Counted from the stretch's first letter, positions 1-5,803 are shown. The stretch: DNA of 8,071 bases from Dehalococcoidia bacterium (GCA_003153955.1 PMCB01000129.1:9333-17403), one strand, 5' to 3'. A program made the numbers and translations. Notes: generated from the letters alone by a model not told the origin.

Positions 1-37
1 TGAAGGATTCCTCGCAATGGAAGGGGGAATTTTTCAT
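1..37 (-). CDS. possible start of the next hyp gene (hypE expected), cut by window edge
   Basis: An ATG at 37-35 overlaps the hypD stop codon as ATGA, and its frame stays open for 12 codons (M-K-N-S-P-F-H-C-E-E-S-F) to the window edge. hypE commonly follows hypD, so this may be its start. Against this, the only purine-rich site (GGAGAG in the hypD tail) ends 2 nt from this ATG, which is too close. A better-spaced GAGGA on the minus strand (13-9) is followed by 7 nt and then an A at position 1. That A could be the first base of the real start codon, just outside the window. Identity as hypE is inferred from gene order only; nothing diagnostic of HypE is visible. Confidence 0.3.
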   Translation of the reverse strand, partial: MKNSPFHCEESF

Positions 38-1119
38 CTCTCTCCGTAGAGGTAATAGGCGGAGCAGCTGCCTTCGGATGATACCATGCACGGCCCGACG
101 GGATTTTCCGGGGTGCAGACTTTGCGGAACAGGCGACAATCGGCGGGAGTTTTCACGCCGCGCAGGATTTCCCCGCAAATGCAGCCCTTGGGTTCAATGG
201 CCGGTGCCGGCTTAATATCAAAGGCAACTTCCGCATCAAAATCGGCAAACTTTGCACGTAATTTCAAGCCGCTGGCCGGAACTTTACCCATGCCCCGCCA
301 GTTAGCCGGACACGGTTCAAAGACCTGCCGCATGATTTTATGCGCCTGCAGATTGCCTTCGGGGGTGACGCCGCGTTTATAGGCGATTTCCACTTTCGAT
401 TGTTTATTTTCAACCTGGGTGACGAGCATATCCACGCACTGCAGGATATCGGTGGGTTCAAAACCGGCGACGACGCAGGGAATGCCGTAATCCCAGGCCA
501 CAAATTCCCAGGCATTCGACCCGGTGACGGCAGAAACATGTCCGGGACAAATCAGGCCGTTCAATTTCACTTCCCCGGCATCCAGGATGGTTTTGATCAC
601 CGGCGGGCAGAGTTTATGCAGGGATAAAATCCTGTAATTTTTGATTTTTTGTTCTTTTGCCTGGAGCACTGAGGCGGCGATGGTGGGTGCTGTCGTTTCA
701 AACCCGACCCCGATAAAGGCCACGGTCTTCGACGGATTTTCCTGAGCGATTTTTAAAGCGTCCAGCGTGGAATAAACAATGCGGACATCGGCGCCGGCGG
801 CACGCGCCTGCTGGAGACTAGCACGGCTGCCGGGCACGCGGAGCATGTCGCCGAACGAGGCGATAATTACTCCCGGAACCATCGCCAGCGCGATGGCTTT
901 ATCGATATCGGAGGTTGCGGTGACACAGACGGGACAACCCGGTCCGGAAACCAGTTCAATATTTGCGGGGAGCGCCTGGCGGATGCCGTATTTAAAAATG
1001 GCGACCGTATGCCCGCCGCAAAATTCCATCAAACGCACTTTGTGTTTTGATTTTCCGCGGATATCGGATATCAGCCCCTGCGCCAGCGCGCTGTCACGGA
1101 ATTCGGAGATATATTTCAA
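34..1119 (-). CDS. hypD: hydrogenase maturation protein HypD
   Basis: HypD is the Fe-S scaffold on which, with HypC, the Fe(CN)2CO unit of [NiFe] hydrogenase is assembled in the cytoplasm; HypE donates the cyanide. The 361-aa product is full length for the family. Visible signatures: F-C-G-G-H-T (Cys34), G-P-G-C-P-V-C (Cys62 and Cys65), G-F-E-T-T-A-P, C-P-G-H-V-S-A-V-T-G, and a cysteine-rich C-terminus (G-C-I-C-G-E, then A-D-C-R, K-V-C-T, G-P-C-M, G-S-C-S-A-Y-Y) that supplies the [4Fe-4S] ligands. The start is a TTG at 1119-1117, supported by a GAGGT Shine-Dalgarno at 1129-1125 with a 5-nt spacer. The gene is the third hyp gene of a minus-strand operon and is separated from hypC by the inserted DUF559 cassette. 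Confidence 0.97.
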   Translation of the reverse strand: MKYISEFRDSALAQGLISDIRGKSKHKVRLMEFCGGHTVAIFKYGIRQALPANIELVSGPGCPVCVTATSDIDKAIALAMVPGVIIASFGDMLRVPGSRASLQQARAAGADVRIVYSTLDALKIAQENPSKTVAFIGVGFETTAPTIAASVLQAKEQKIKNYRILSLHKLCPPVIKTILDAGEVKLNGLICPGHVSAVTGSNAWEFVAWDYGIPCVVAGFEPTDILQCVDMLVTQVENKQSKVEIAYKRGVTPEGNLQAHKIMRQVFEPCPANWRGMGKVPASGLKLRAKFADFDAEVAFDIKPAPAIEPKGCICGEILRGVKTPADCRLFRKVCTPENPVGPCMVSSEGSCSAYYLYGER

Positions 1120-1124
1120 TTACG

Positions 1125-1129
1125 ACCTC
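1125..1129 (-). promoter_or_regulatory. ribosome binding site deciding the TTG start of hypD
   Basis: GAGGT on the minus strand lies 5 nt upstream of TTG at 1119-1117. No in-frame ATG fits better near the conserved N-terminus, so this site fixes the non-ATG start. Confidence 0.7.
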
Positions 1130-1151
1130 AAATAGGATGCAGATTATATTC

Positions 1152-1214
1152 TCAAACGTCCATGTTATTCTCCCCCTTTGGCGAAAGGGGGATACAGGGG
1201 GATTTATCAAACGT
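1152..1214. repeat. 8-bp direct repeat TCAAACGT bracketing the 3' palindrome
   Basis: TCAAACGT occurs at 1152-1159 and again at 1207-1214, with the hairpin 1171-1192 between them. The bases outside both copies differ, so the repeat is exactly 8 bp. The right-hand copy contains the stop codon of the DUF559 gene (TGA on the minus strand). The pattern could be a target-site duplication of a small insert (about 1160-1206), but an 8-bp match is short enough to be chance. Confidence 0.4.
1171..1205. repeat. palindromic repeat at the 3' end of the DUF559 gene
   Basis: TCCCCCTTT (1171-1179), a GGCG loop (1180-1183) and AAAGGGGGA (1184-1192) form a perfect 9-bp hairpin. It is followed by TACAGGGGGATTT, so AGGGGGAT occurs twice in a row. 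The element ends one base before the DUF559 stop codon (1209-1207). No T-run follows on either strand, so it is not a typical intrinsic terminator. Its inner end (AGGGGGATTT, pointing into the gene) resembles the inner end of the inverted repeat at the other side of the gene (AGAGGGATTTTC on the minus strand). Such C-run/TTT/AAA/G-run palindromes look like dispersed genomic repeats. Confidence 0.8.
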
Positions 1215-1566
1215 TGTTTGCTATGTTTGTAAGGATATTTTCGACAACACCTTCGATATTTGTTAATACATCTCTATCAGAAAACCTTAACACTTTGAAT
1301 CCTAAATTTTTCAAATATTCATCCCGTTTTAGATCGTCATCGTGTGTTTTACCAAAATAGTGCTGCCCTCCATCCACTTCAATTATCAGTTTTGCTTTAG
1401 GACAGAAGAAATCTACGATGTAGTTAACAATAATTCTCTGACGATAGAATTGTAATCCATTCAATCGGCGCAATCTCAGCTTCGCCCAGAGCCTTATTTC
1501 AGCATCTGTGGAGTTCTTTCTAAGTGCTCTGGACAATTGTTTCAGATTCTGGTTGTATAATACCAT
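1207..1566 (-). CDS. DUF559 domain protein (Vsr-like PD-(D/E)XK nuclease fold)
   Basis: The 119-aa product matches the DUF559 family pattern: N-terminal L-R-K-N-S-T-D-A-E-I-R-L-W (15-27), F-Y-R-Q (40-43), then the catalytic-like core Y-I-V-D-F-F-C-P (Asp52), L-I-I-E-V-D-G-G-Q-H (Glu63, Asp65, His69), R-D-E-Y-L (81-85) and V-L-R-F (92-95). The family is related to Vsr endonuclease and the PD-(D/E)XK superfamily; its biological role and substrate are not established. The acidic residues are intact, so it could be an active nuclease. The ATG lies in the end of a palindromic repeat, and the nearest purine-rich site (AAGGA) is 12 nt away, so translation may be weak. The gene is more AT-rich than its neighbours (15 G/C in 1261-1320) and has no known link to hydrogenase maturation; it appears inserted between hypC and hypD. 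Confidence 0.92.
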   Translation of the reverse strand: MVLYNQNLKQLSRALRKNSTDAEIRLWAKLRLRRLNGLQFYRQRIIVNYIVDFFCPKAKLIIEVDGGQHYFGKTHDDDLKRDEYLKNLGFKVLRFSDRDVLTNIEGVVENILTNIANNV

Positions 1567-1634
1567 CGGTTTAGAAAATCCTTCTTAATCTTTCCCGTTC
1601 GTGCCTCCGGGACCTGCGGCCTTTCGCGAAAGGG
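1563..1634. repeat. 72-nt repeat, inner copy, containing the DUF559 start codon
   Basis: The segment matches 1649-1720 with 4 differences in 72 positions, at an offset of 86 nt. It holds the perfect 14-bp palindrome CCTTTCGCGAAAGG (1620-1633). CCC-G-TTCG near 1593-1600 can pair across one mismatch with CGAA-A-GGG (1627-1634). Homology starts at CCAT (1563-1566), where CAT is the complement of the DUF559 start codon, so the repeat ends exactly at the gene start. Confidence 0.88.
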
Positions 1635-1648
1635 CTAATAAGAAATTC

Positions 1649-1725
1649 CCATTGGTTTAGAAAATCCCTCTTAATCTCTCCCGTTCGTACCTCCGGGACC
1701 TGCGGCCTTTCGCGAAAGGGAGAGA
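1649..1725. repeat. 72-nt repeat, outer copy, with extended hairpin
   Basis: This second copy of the repeat (1649-1720) has a longer inverted structure: TCTCTCCC (1675-1682) pairs perfectly with GGGAGAGA (1718-1725), and after one G/A mismatch TTCG (1684-1687) pairs with CGAA (1713-1716). It includes the palindrome CCTTTCGCGAAAGG (1706-1719). On the minus strand it carries an ATG (1652-1650) at the place of the DUF559 start, but the frame stops after five codons (M-G-I-S-Y). It therefore looks like a duplicated 5' flank without the gene. It begins 28 nt downstream of the hypC stop. Confidence 0.88.
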
Positions 1726-1753
1726 GTCCAGTAATTTATCTTGATAAGAGTCT

Positions 1754-1975
1754 TTATTTGTCTGCCTTTGCAATATCTTCGAAAAGTTTTAACGTTTCGG
1801 CGGCTTCTGCCTGGTCGAGGACGCTGATAGCATAGCCGGTGTGTAAAAGAACGTAATCACCGACCTTTGCCTCGGGGGTCAGCCACAGACTGATGTGCTG
1901 CGAAATCCCGCCGATATCGACATCTGCTTCTTTGCCTTCGATTTTAGTGATTTTTACCGGTACTGCCAGGCACAT
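1754..1975 (-). CDS. hypC: hydrogenase maturation chaperone HypC/HybG
   Basis: HypC is the small chaperone that binds HypD, carries the Fe(CN)2CO unit and delivers it to the hydrogenase large-subunit precursor. The 73-aa protein shows the family hallmarks: N-terminal M-C-L-A-V-P with the essential Cys2 (exposed to iron after Met handling), a beta-barrel region with D-V-D-I-G-G, and V-G-D-Y-V-L-L-H-T-G-Y-A-I (38-50), followed by the typical A-E-A-A-E-T-L helix. Length is normal. The ATG lies 6 nt after the hypF stop, with AAGGA (1990-1986) inside the hypF tail as a ribosome site 10 nt upstream, so the two genes are almost certainly cotranscribed and probably translationally coupled. Confidence 0.97.
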   Translation of the reverse strand: MCLAVPVKITKIEGKEADVDIGGISQHISLWLTPEAKVGDYVLLHTGYAISVLDQAEAAETLKLFEDIAKADK

Positions 1976-1981
1976 AATATT

Positions 1982-4288
1982 TTATTCCTTACTAAAATTC
2001 GCAATTACAGCTTGCCCCAGCGACAGACCGCCGTCGTTGCAGGGCACGAGGTGATGGGTGAAGACCTGAAAACCGGCCTGTTTCAATCCGTCCGAGGTTA
2101 ATTTTAACAGCAAACGGTTCTGAAAAACACCGCCGCTCAAAGCCGCCTGTTTGATGCCGGTTTGCCGGGAGACTACGCTGCACATTTCAACCGTGATTTG
2201 CACGACGGTTTGATGCAATTTCAGGGAGATTGTCGGAACGCCAACTTTATTTCTGACGTCTTCAACAATCCCAGAGAACAAATCTGCCAATTTCACGATT
2301 GTCACCCCGTTATGTTCCCCGAAGGAATAAGGATAAGGCTTGATGCGCGTTTTGGTAAAACGGTCGGGCGCTTGCATTTCCAGCGCGACGGCGGCTTCGG
2401 CTTCGTAGCTGACTTCATAGCTCAGGCCCGCCAGCGCCGCTGCGGCATCGAACAATCTGCCGGCGCTCGAAGTCAGTGGACAATTTATCCGCTGCTGAAT
2501 CTGCTGCTTTATTATAGCAGTCTCCCTTGGATTTAGTGTAGCTAACGGCAACCCCTCCAGTGAGAAATTTGTACCCAGCAGCGAATAGAGATACCCTAAC
2601 GCCATGCGGTACGGCTTTTTGATGGCGGCGGCGCCGCCCGGCATCGGCACATATTCAAACTGTCCTGCCCGGCGGAAACTGCGCCAATCCGCGACCAGGA
2701 ATTCTCCGCCCCATATGGCGCCGTCGGTGCCGTAACCGACACCGTCGAAGGCCACGCCGATAACCGGCGTTTCCACCCCGTTCTCGGCCATGCAGCTGAC
2801 GATATGGGCATGGTGGTGCTGCACCGGCACCAGCGGCAATCCCTGTTCGGCGGCGATGCGTGCGGCATATTTGCTGGGCAGGTATTCCGGGTGCAGGTCG
2901 CAGGCAATAATTTCCGGCTTAATGCGGAAAAGTCTTTTATAGAGTTCGACGGTATGTTCAAAATGCTCCAGCGTTTCTTCATTTTCCATATCGCCGATAT
3001 GCTGACTGACGAAAGCGTGGTCGTCGCGGGTCAGGCAGAAGGTATTTTTCAGTTCCGCGCCGCAGGCCAGGATTTGTTTCGATTGGAAGGGGAGGTGGAT
3101 GGGATAAGGGGCATAGCCGCGGGCGCGCCGTAAAGCCACCGGCTTATTTTCGGCAACCATAAAAACGCTGTCGTCGTAGCGGGCATAGATACCGCGGTTG
3201 TGCACCAGAAAATAATCGGCGATATCATGCAGCCGGAGAAATGCCTCTTCGTTATCTTTGGCGATGGGCTCTTCGCTGAGGTTGGCGCTGGTCATTACCA
3301 GCGGCAGGCCGGTTTCACGCAAAAGGAGGTGGTGCAGGGGGGTGTAAGGCAGCATCATGCCCAGGTATTTCAGGTCAGGAGCGACATTGGAAGCAATGTC
3401 TGAAAATTTGGAATTCCAGCGCAGCAGCACAATCGGCGCTTGCGGCGAGGATAATAATCCGGCTTTGGCGGCCGAAACACGGCAGTGAAGCATAATATCT
3501 TCGATAGTGGCCACCATCACTGCGAAAGGTTTAGCCGGGCGATTTTTTCGCGCCCTCAACAGATTCACGGTCGCGGAATTGGTGGCGTCGCAGGCAAGTT
3601 GGAATCCGCCCAAACCGCGGATTGCCAGAATTTTTCCGTTCCGGAGCAGGGCCGCGGATTTCCGGATGACATCAGCGCATTTTACTTTTTTACCGTGGGC
3701 ATCAACCAATTCCAGTTGAGGGCCGCATTCGGGACAGGCATTCGGTTGCGCGTGAAAACGGCGGTTGATCGGGTCATCGTATTCCCGCTGACAGCGGGGA
3801 CACATTTTGAATTCCCGCATTGTCGTATTGGGCCGGTCGTAGGGAATATCTTCAATAATCGTGAAGCGGGGGCCGCAGTTGGTGCAGTTGGTGAAAGCAT
3901 AATGGAACCGACGATTTGAAGGGTTGAAAATCTCCTCTCGGCATTCATCGCAGGTGGCAATGTCGGGGGAAACGAGTTGATACTGGTTGGTATTGGAGAC
4001 GCTGTCCTGAATACGGAAATCAGTATATCCCTGCGGGGAAGAAAATTTTGTTTGGATGTCTTCGATATGAGCCATCGGGGGAGAGTGGGTTGCCAGTTCA
4101 TCCAGGAATTGTTGAATAGCTGTTTTATCGCCTTCAACCTCGATTTCAACTTTGCCGGAGGTGTTGCGTACCCAGCCGGATAAGTGATGAGCCGCGGCCA
4201 GCCGGTAGACAAAAGGCCGGAAGCCGACCCCCTGCACCACGCCGCGAACATTGATTACTGCTCTCTGTTTGGTCTCTGATTTCACCAT
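1982..4288 (-). CDS. hypF: carbamoyltransferase HypF
   Basis: HypF uses carbamoyl phosphate and ATP to carbamoylate the HypE C-terminal cysteine, the first step of cyanide-ligand synthesis. Domains in order: acylphosphatase (about 8-95) with G-V-V-Q-G-V-G-F-R-P (Arg24); two zinc fingers with Cys113/116, 135/138, 163/166 and 185/188; a YrdC-like domain (about 205-390) with K-N-R-P-x-K-P-F-A-V and T-S-A-N-L-S-E-E-P; and a Kae1-like carbamoyltransferase domain (about 405-765) with H-H-H-A-H (491-495), F-D-G-V-G-Y-G-T-D-G and S-G-G-V-F-Q-N-R. Length (768 aa) is normal and no key motif is missing. The start chosen is the ATG at 4288-4286. An in-frame ATG three codons upstream (4297) sits only 1 nt after the AGAGGA Shine-Dalgarno, whereas the chosen one is 10 nt away. 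It is first in the minus-strand hyp operon. Confidence 0.97.
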   Translation of the reverse strand: MVKSETKQRAVINVRGVVQGVGFRPFVYRLAAAHHLSGWVRNTSGKVEIEVEGDKTAIQQFLDELATHSPPMAHIEDIQTKFSSPQGYTDFRIQDSVSNTNQYQLVSPDIATCDECREEIFNPSNRRFHYAFTNCTNCGPRFTIIEDIPYDRPNTTMREFKMCPRCQREYDDPINRRFHAQPNACPECGPQLELVDAHGKKVKCADVIRKSAALLRNGKILAIRGLGGFQLACDATNSATVNLLRARKNRPAKPFAVMVATIEDIMLHCRVSAAKAGLLSSPQAPIVLLRWNSKFSDIASNVAPDLKYLGMMLPYTPLHHLLLRETGLPLVMTSANLSEEPIAKDNEEAFLRLHDIADYFLVHNRGIYARYDDSVFMVAENKPVALRRARGYAPYPIHLPFQSKQILACGAELKNTFCLTRDDHAFVSQHIGDMENEETLEHFEHTVELYKRLFRIKPEIIACDLHPEYLPSKYAARIAAEQGLPLVPVQHHHAHIVSCMAENGVETPVIGVAFDGVGYGTDGAIWGGEFLVADWRSFRRAGQFEYVPMPGGAAAIKKPYRMALGYLYSLLGTNFSLEGLPLATLNPRETAIIKQQIQQRINCPLTSSAGRLFDAAAALAGLSYEVSYEAEAAVALEMQAPDRFTKTRIKPYPYSFGEHNGVTIVKLADLFSGIVEDVRNKVGVPTISLKLHQTVVQITVEMCSVVSRQTGIKQAALSGGVFQNRLLLKLTSDGLKQAGFQVFTHHLVPCNDGGLSLGQAVIANFSKE

Positions 4289-4298
4289 GCCCGGCATA

Positions 4299-4304
4299 TC
4301 CTCT
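4299..4304 (-). promoter_or_regulatory. ribosome binding site for hypF, deciding its start
   Basis: AGAGGA on the minus strand is 1 nt from the ATG at 4297 and 10 nt from the ATG at 4288. Spacing favours the second ATG. Confidence 0.6.
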
Positions 4305-4310
4305 GATTTA

Positions 4311-4316
4311 ATTATA
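4311..4316 (-). promoter_or_regulatory. candidate -10 box for the hyp operon
   Basis: A perfect TATAAT reads on the minus strand just upstream of hypF. No good -35 hexamer lies 16-18 nt further upstream, and transcription would start close to the Shine-Dalgarno, giving a very short leader. Either an activator-dependent promoter or a chance AT-rich match would explain it. Confidence 0.3.
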
Positions 4317-4396
4317 CCTTACCGCGAATCGGGCGCTGTTATTCGCAGACAATATAATAACGGGTTGTTATCAAAGATATATCATAAAAGAAACAT

Positions 4397-4426
4397 TTGA
4401 AATGATATTATGCGTGATGGTATAGT
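4397..4426 (+). promoter_or_regulatory. sigma70-type promoter for the rightward genes
   Basis: TTGAAA (4397-4402) and TATAGT (4421-4426) are separated by 18 nt; each hexamer differs from consensus at one position. A start near 4433 would give a leader of about 33 nt before the small membrane ORF. A short dyad (CATTT-G-AAATG, 4394-4404) overlaps the -35 box. Confidence 0.55.
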
Positions 4427-4465
4427 AAGAATGTTTTATTATTTTCATTTGTTGGAGGAAGATTC

Positions 4466-4585
4466 ATGGGTTTTTTTGCGCTGCTATTAATTTTGCCCGG
4501 TATCGCCCTGGCCGTTTTTATGCTCTATCTGCTGTATTTGTGCGCAAAGGCGTTACAAATATATATCCGGAAAAATTCACCATAA
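4466..4585 (+). CDS. 39-aa single-pass membrane protein, unknown function
   Basis: This short open frame starts with ATG 6 nt after a strong GGAGGA Shine-Dalgarno (4454-4459) and ends with TAA. The product begins M-G-F-F-A-L-L-L-I-L-P-G-I and is hydrophobic to about residue 26, with a Pro-Gly kink at 11-12. A short tail follows with Lys28, Arg35 and Lys36. The positive residues predict the C-terminus in the cytoplasm. There is no lipobox and no clear cleavage site, so it is more likely a one-helix membrane protein than a secreted peptide. It lies downstream of a good promoter and 80 nt ahead of a lipoprotein gene, with no strong terminator between them, so the two may share a transcript. I do not recognise the family. 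Support comes from the ribosome site, promoter and composition, not homology. Confidence 0.6.
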   Translation: MGFFALLLILPGIALAVFMLYLLYLCAKALQIYIRKNSP

Positions 4586-4665
4586 TGAAAAAGTTGTGAG
4601 TTTCCATTCTAAAACTATCCTTTTTCTGAATATCCCGTTATATTAGAGAAGCAGAAATAGAATAT

Positions 4666-5436
4666 ATGATATTTGACTCCAAAAAGATTGTTTTAATAAA
4701 ACTTGCATCACTAAGTTTGTGTGCCGTTTTATTATTAACAGTTGCGGCCTGCTCCGCTAAAACCGCTGCGGCCGGCGGCAGTGATGCCTATGATTATCCG
4801 GTTAAACCCGGAACCGACGCCTGGAAAGCTTTAGGCTCTCACGCCGACATGTTGAATGCCTGTCAAATACCGGAAACGACACTTAACAGGATGTCCACCG
4901 CGGGACTGGTAGAGACCGTGCTCAACTATCCATTATTCGGTGACGCCTGGGCATGGGATTATCCCCAGGAAGGATTCGATTCCGTAAGTTCCGGATTTAA
5001 CGGCATACCGGCGCTTTTTGACCGTAAGGATGCCGGAATGGTGCTCCTGGCGAAGTATAAAACGCTTGACCCGAACGCGGTAAATTCAGATTGGACAGAC
5101 CTGCAAAAAGGTCAATATGAATATAAGATTTTGGATGCGGAAATGCTGCTGGCGCAAACCCCGGTCATTGCCGGACTTTCCGTTCAGGATTGCCACATTC
5201 TGGTACGGGAAGCAATCCTGAAATACGACACCGGACCGCAGGATGATATCGTATTTGAAGAGTCGTCGTTGTGGATAGCCGCCCGCGTTTTGGAACAGGT
5301 GAAATACGCACCATTTATGGAGAAAATGTCTGCGGATATTGATTACCGGAATTTTGTCGCGGAAGGTTCCTTTGGCAACGACGTTGTTCTGAAGGATATT
5401 TATAACCAGGCTCAGGGATATTTAGCAGGGACTTAA
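4666..5436 (+). CDS. lipoprotein of unknown function
   Basis: The 256-aa product has a lipoprotein signal peptide: Lys6, Lys7 and Lys12, a hydrophobic stretch (about 13-28) and a lipobox V-A-A-C with the lipidated Cys at 29. A short Ala/Gly/Ser linker follows, then one globular domain from about residue 42 starting Y-D-Y-P-V-K-P-G-T. Conserved-looking segments include A-C-Q-I-P-E-T-T-L-N-R-M-S-T (65-78), L-V-E-T-V-L-N-Y-P-L-F-G-D and E-G-F-D-S-V-S-S-G-F-N-G-I-P-A-L. From memory this layout resembles uncharacterised secreted proteins of other bacteria, but I cannot name a family or function and see no catalytic motif. It should be anchored on the outer face of the cytoplasmic membrane, or in an outer membrane if there is one. 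The ribosome site upstream is weak. No transporter or enzyme gene is nearby to suggest a role. Confidence 0.88.
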   Translation: MIFDSKKIVLIKLASLSLCAVLLLTVAACSAKTAAAGGSDAYDYPVKPGTDAWKALGSHADMLNACQIPETTLNRMSTAGLVETVLNYPLFGDAWAWDYPQEGFDSVSSGFNGIPALFDRKDAGMVLLAKYKTLDPNAVNSDWTDLQKGQYEYKILDAEMLLAQTPVIAGLSVQDCHILVREAILKYDTGPQDDIVFEESSLWIAARVLEQVKYAPFMEKMSADIDYRNFVAEGSFGNDVVLKDIYNQAQGYLAGT

Positions 5437-5465
5437 CTCCCCGGGCTTGCGCTGTAAGACAAACA

Positions 5466-5504
5466 AAAAGGGCAACCCAGCCTTGCGGACAGGGTTGCCC
5501 TTTT
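5466..5504. terminator. bidirectional intrinsic terminator between convergent genes
   Basis: AAAAGGGCAACCC (5466-5478) and GGGTTGCCCTTTT (5492-5504) form a perfect 13-bp stem with a 13-nt loop. Rightward RNA ends in UUUU after the lipoprotein gene. Leftward RNA ends in a longer UUUUUGUUU after the NifU-domain gene, whose stop is at 5531. The hairpin lies between the two stops and should serve both. Confidence 0.88.
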
Positions 5505-5530
5505 CAAAAACAATTATTTCCGGTGGTTAA

Positions 5531-5755
5531 CTAAACGGCGACGACTTCTTTAACTTCGGGGACCTGCTGTTTCAGAATCCGCTCGACGCCATTTTTAATC
5601 GTCATCTGGGACATCGGACAACCGGCGCAATGGCCCTGCAGCTTGACGCTGACAATGCCGTCTTTGACACTGATAAGCTCGATATCACCGCCGTCGGCCT
5701 GCAATGACGGTCTGATTTTATTTAATACAGCTTGAACTTTTTCCTGTTCTGTCAT
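5531..5755 (-). CDS. NifU C-terminal-domain Fe-S cluster protein
   Basis: The 74-aa product is a complete, stand-alone NifU C-terminal domain (Nfu type) that binds or transfers an Fe-S cluster to target apoproteins in the cytoplasm. Key segments are I-R-P-x-L-Q-A-D-G-G-D-I-E-L (14-27) and G-H-C-A-G-C-P-M-S-Q (41-50) with the cluster-binding Cys43 and Cys46 pair, then the amphipathic helix T-I-K-N-G-V-E-R-I-L. It lacks the N-terminal IscU-like part of full NifU, as is usual for this short form. The ATG has an excellent GGAGG site (5765-5761) 5 nt upstream. A terminator-like hairpin separates it from ppdK upstream, and I see no convincing promoter in the 36 nt between hairpin and ribosome site. 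It may therefore depend partly on read-through from ppdK. Confidence 0.95.
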   Translation of the reverse strand: MTEQEKVQAVLNKIRPSLQADGGDIELISVKDGIVSVKLQGHCAGCPMSQMTIKNGVERILKQQVPEVKEVVAV

Positions 5756-5803
5756 GACAACCTCCTCTAACGGGTGCTAAACTCAACAACTTAACAATAA
5801 CAG

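Noticed and set aside
779..1135. 118-codon + strand frame over hypD
   Set aside because: Antisense to the conserved HypD N-terminal half; shadow of real coding.
1171..1192. GC-rich hairpin as an intrinsic terminator of DUF559
   Set aside because: No run of T follows on either strand; better read as a dispersed palindrome.
1563..1720. Repeats near DUF559 as a CRISPR array
   Set aside because: Only two copies, each 72 nt with only a 14-nt interval, and no cas genes; they are palindromic intergenic repeats.
3485..3919. Open frames of 144 and 70 codons on the + strand, and others up to about 190 codons on the minus strand within hypF
   Set aside because: They overlap a complete HypF with intact zinc fingers and YrdC motifs in another frame; no ribosome site or plausible protein.
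4587..4626. GAAAAAG / CTTTTTC inverted repeat between the small membrane ORF and the lipoprotein gene as a terminator
   Set aside because: Seven mostly A-T pairs with a 26-nt loop; too weak to stop transcription.
4639..4644. TATATT as a -10 box for the lipoprotein gene
   Set aside because: No -35-like hexamer at 16-18 nt upstream; AT-rich chance match is likely.
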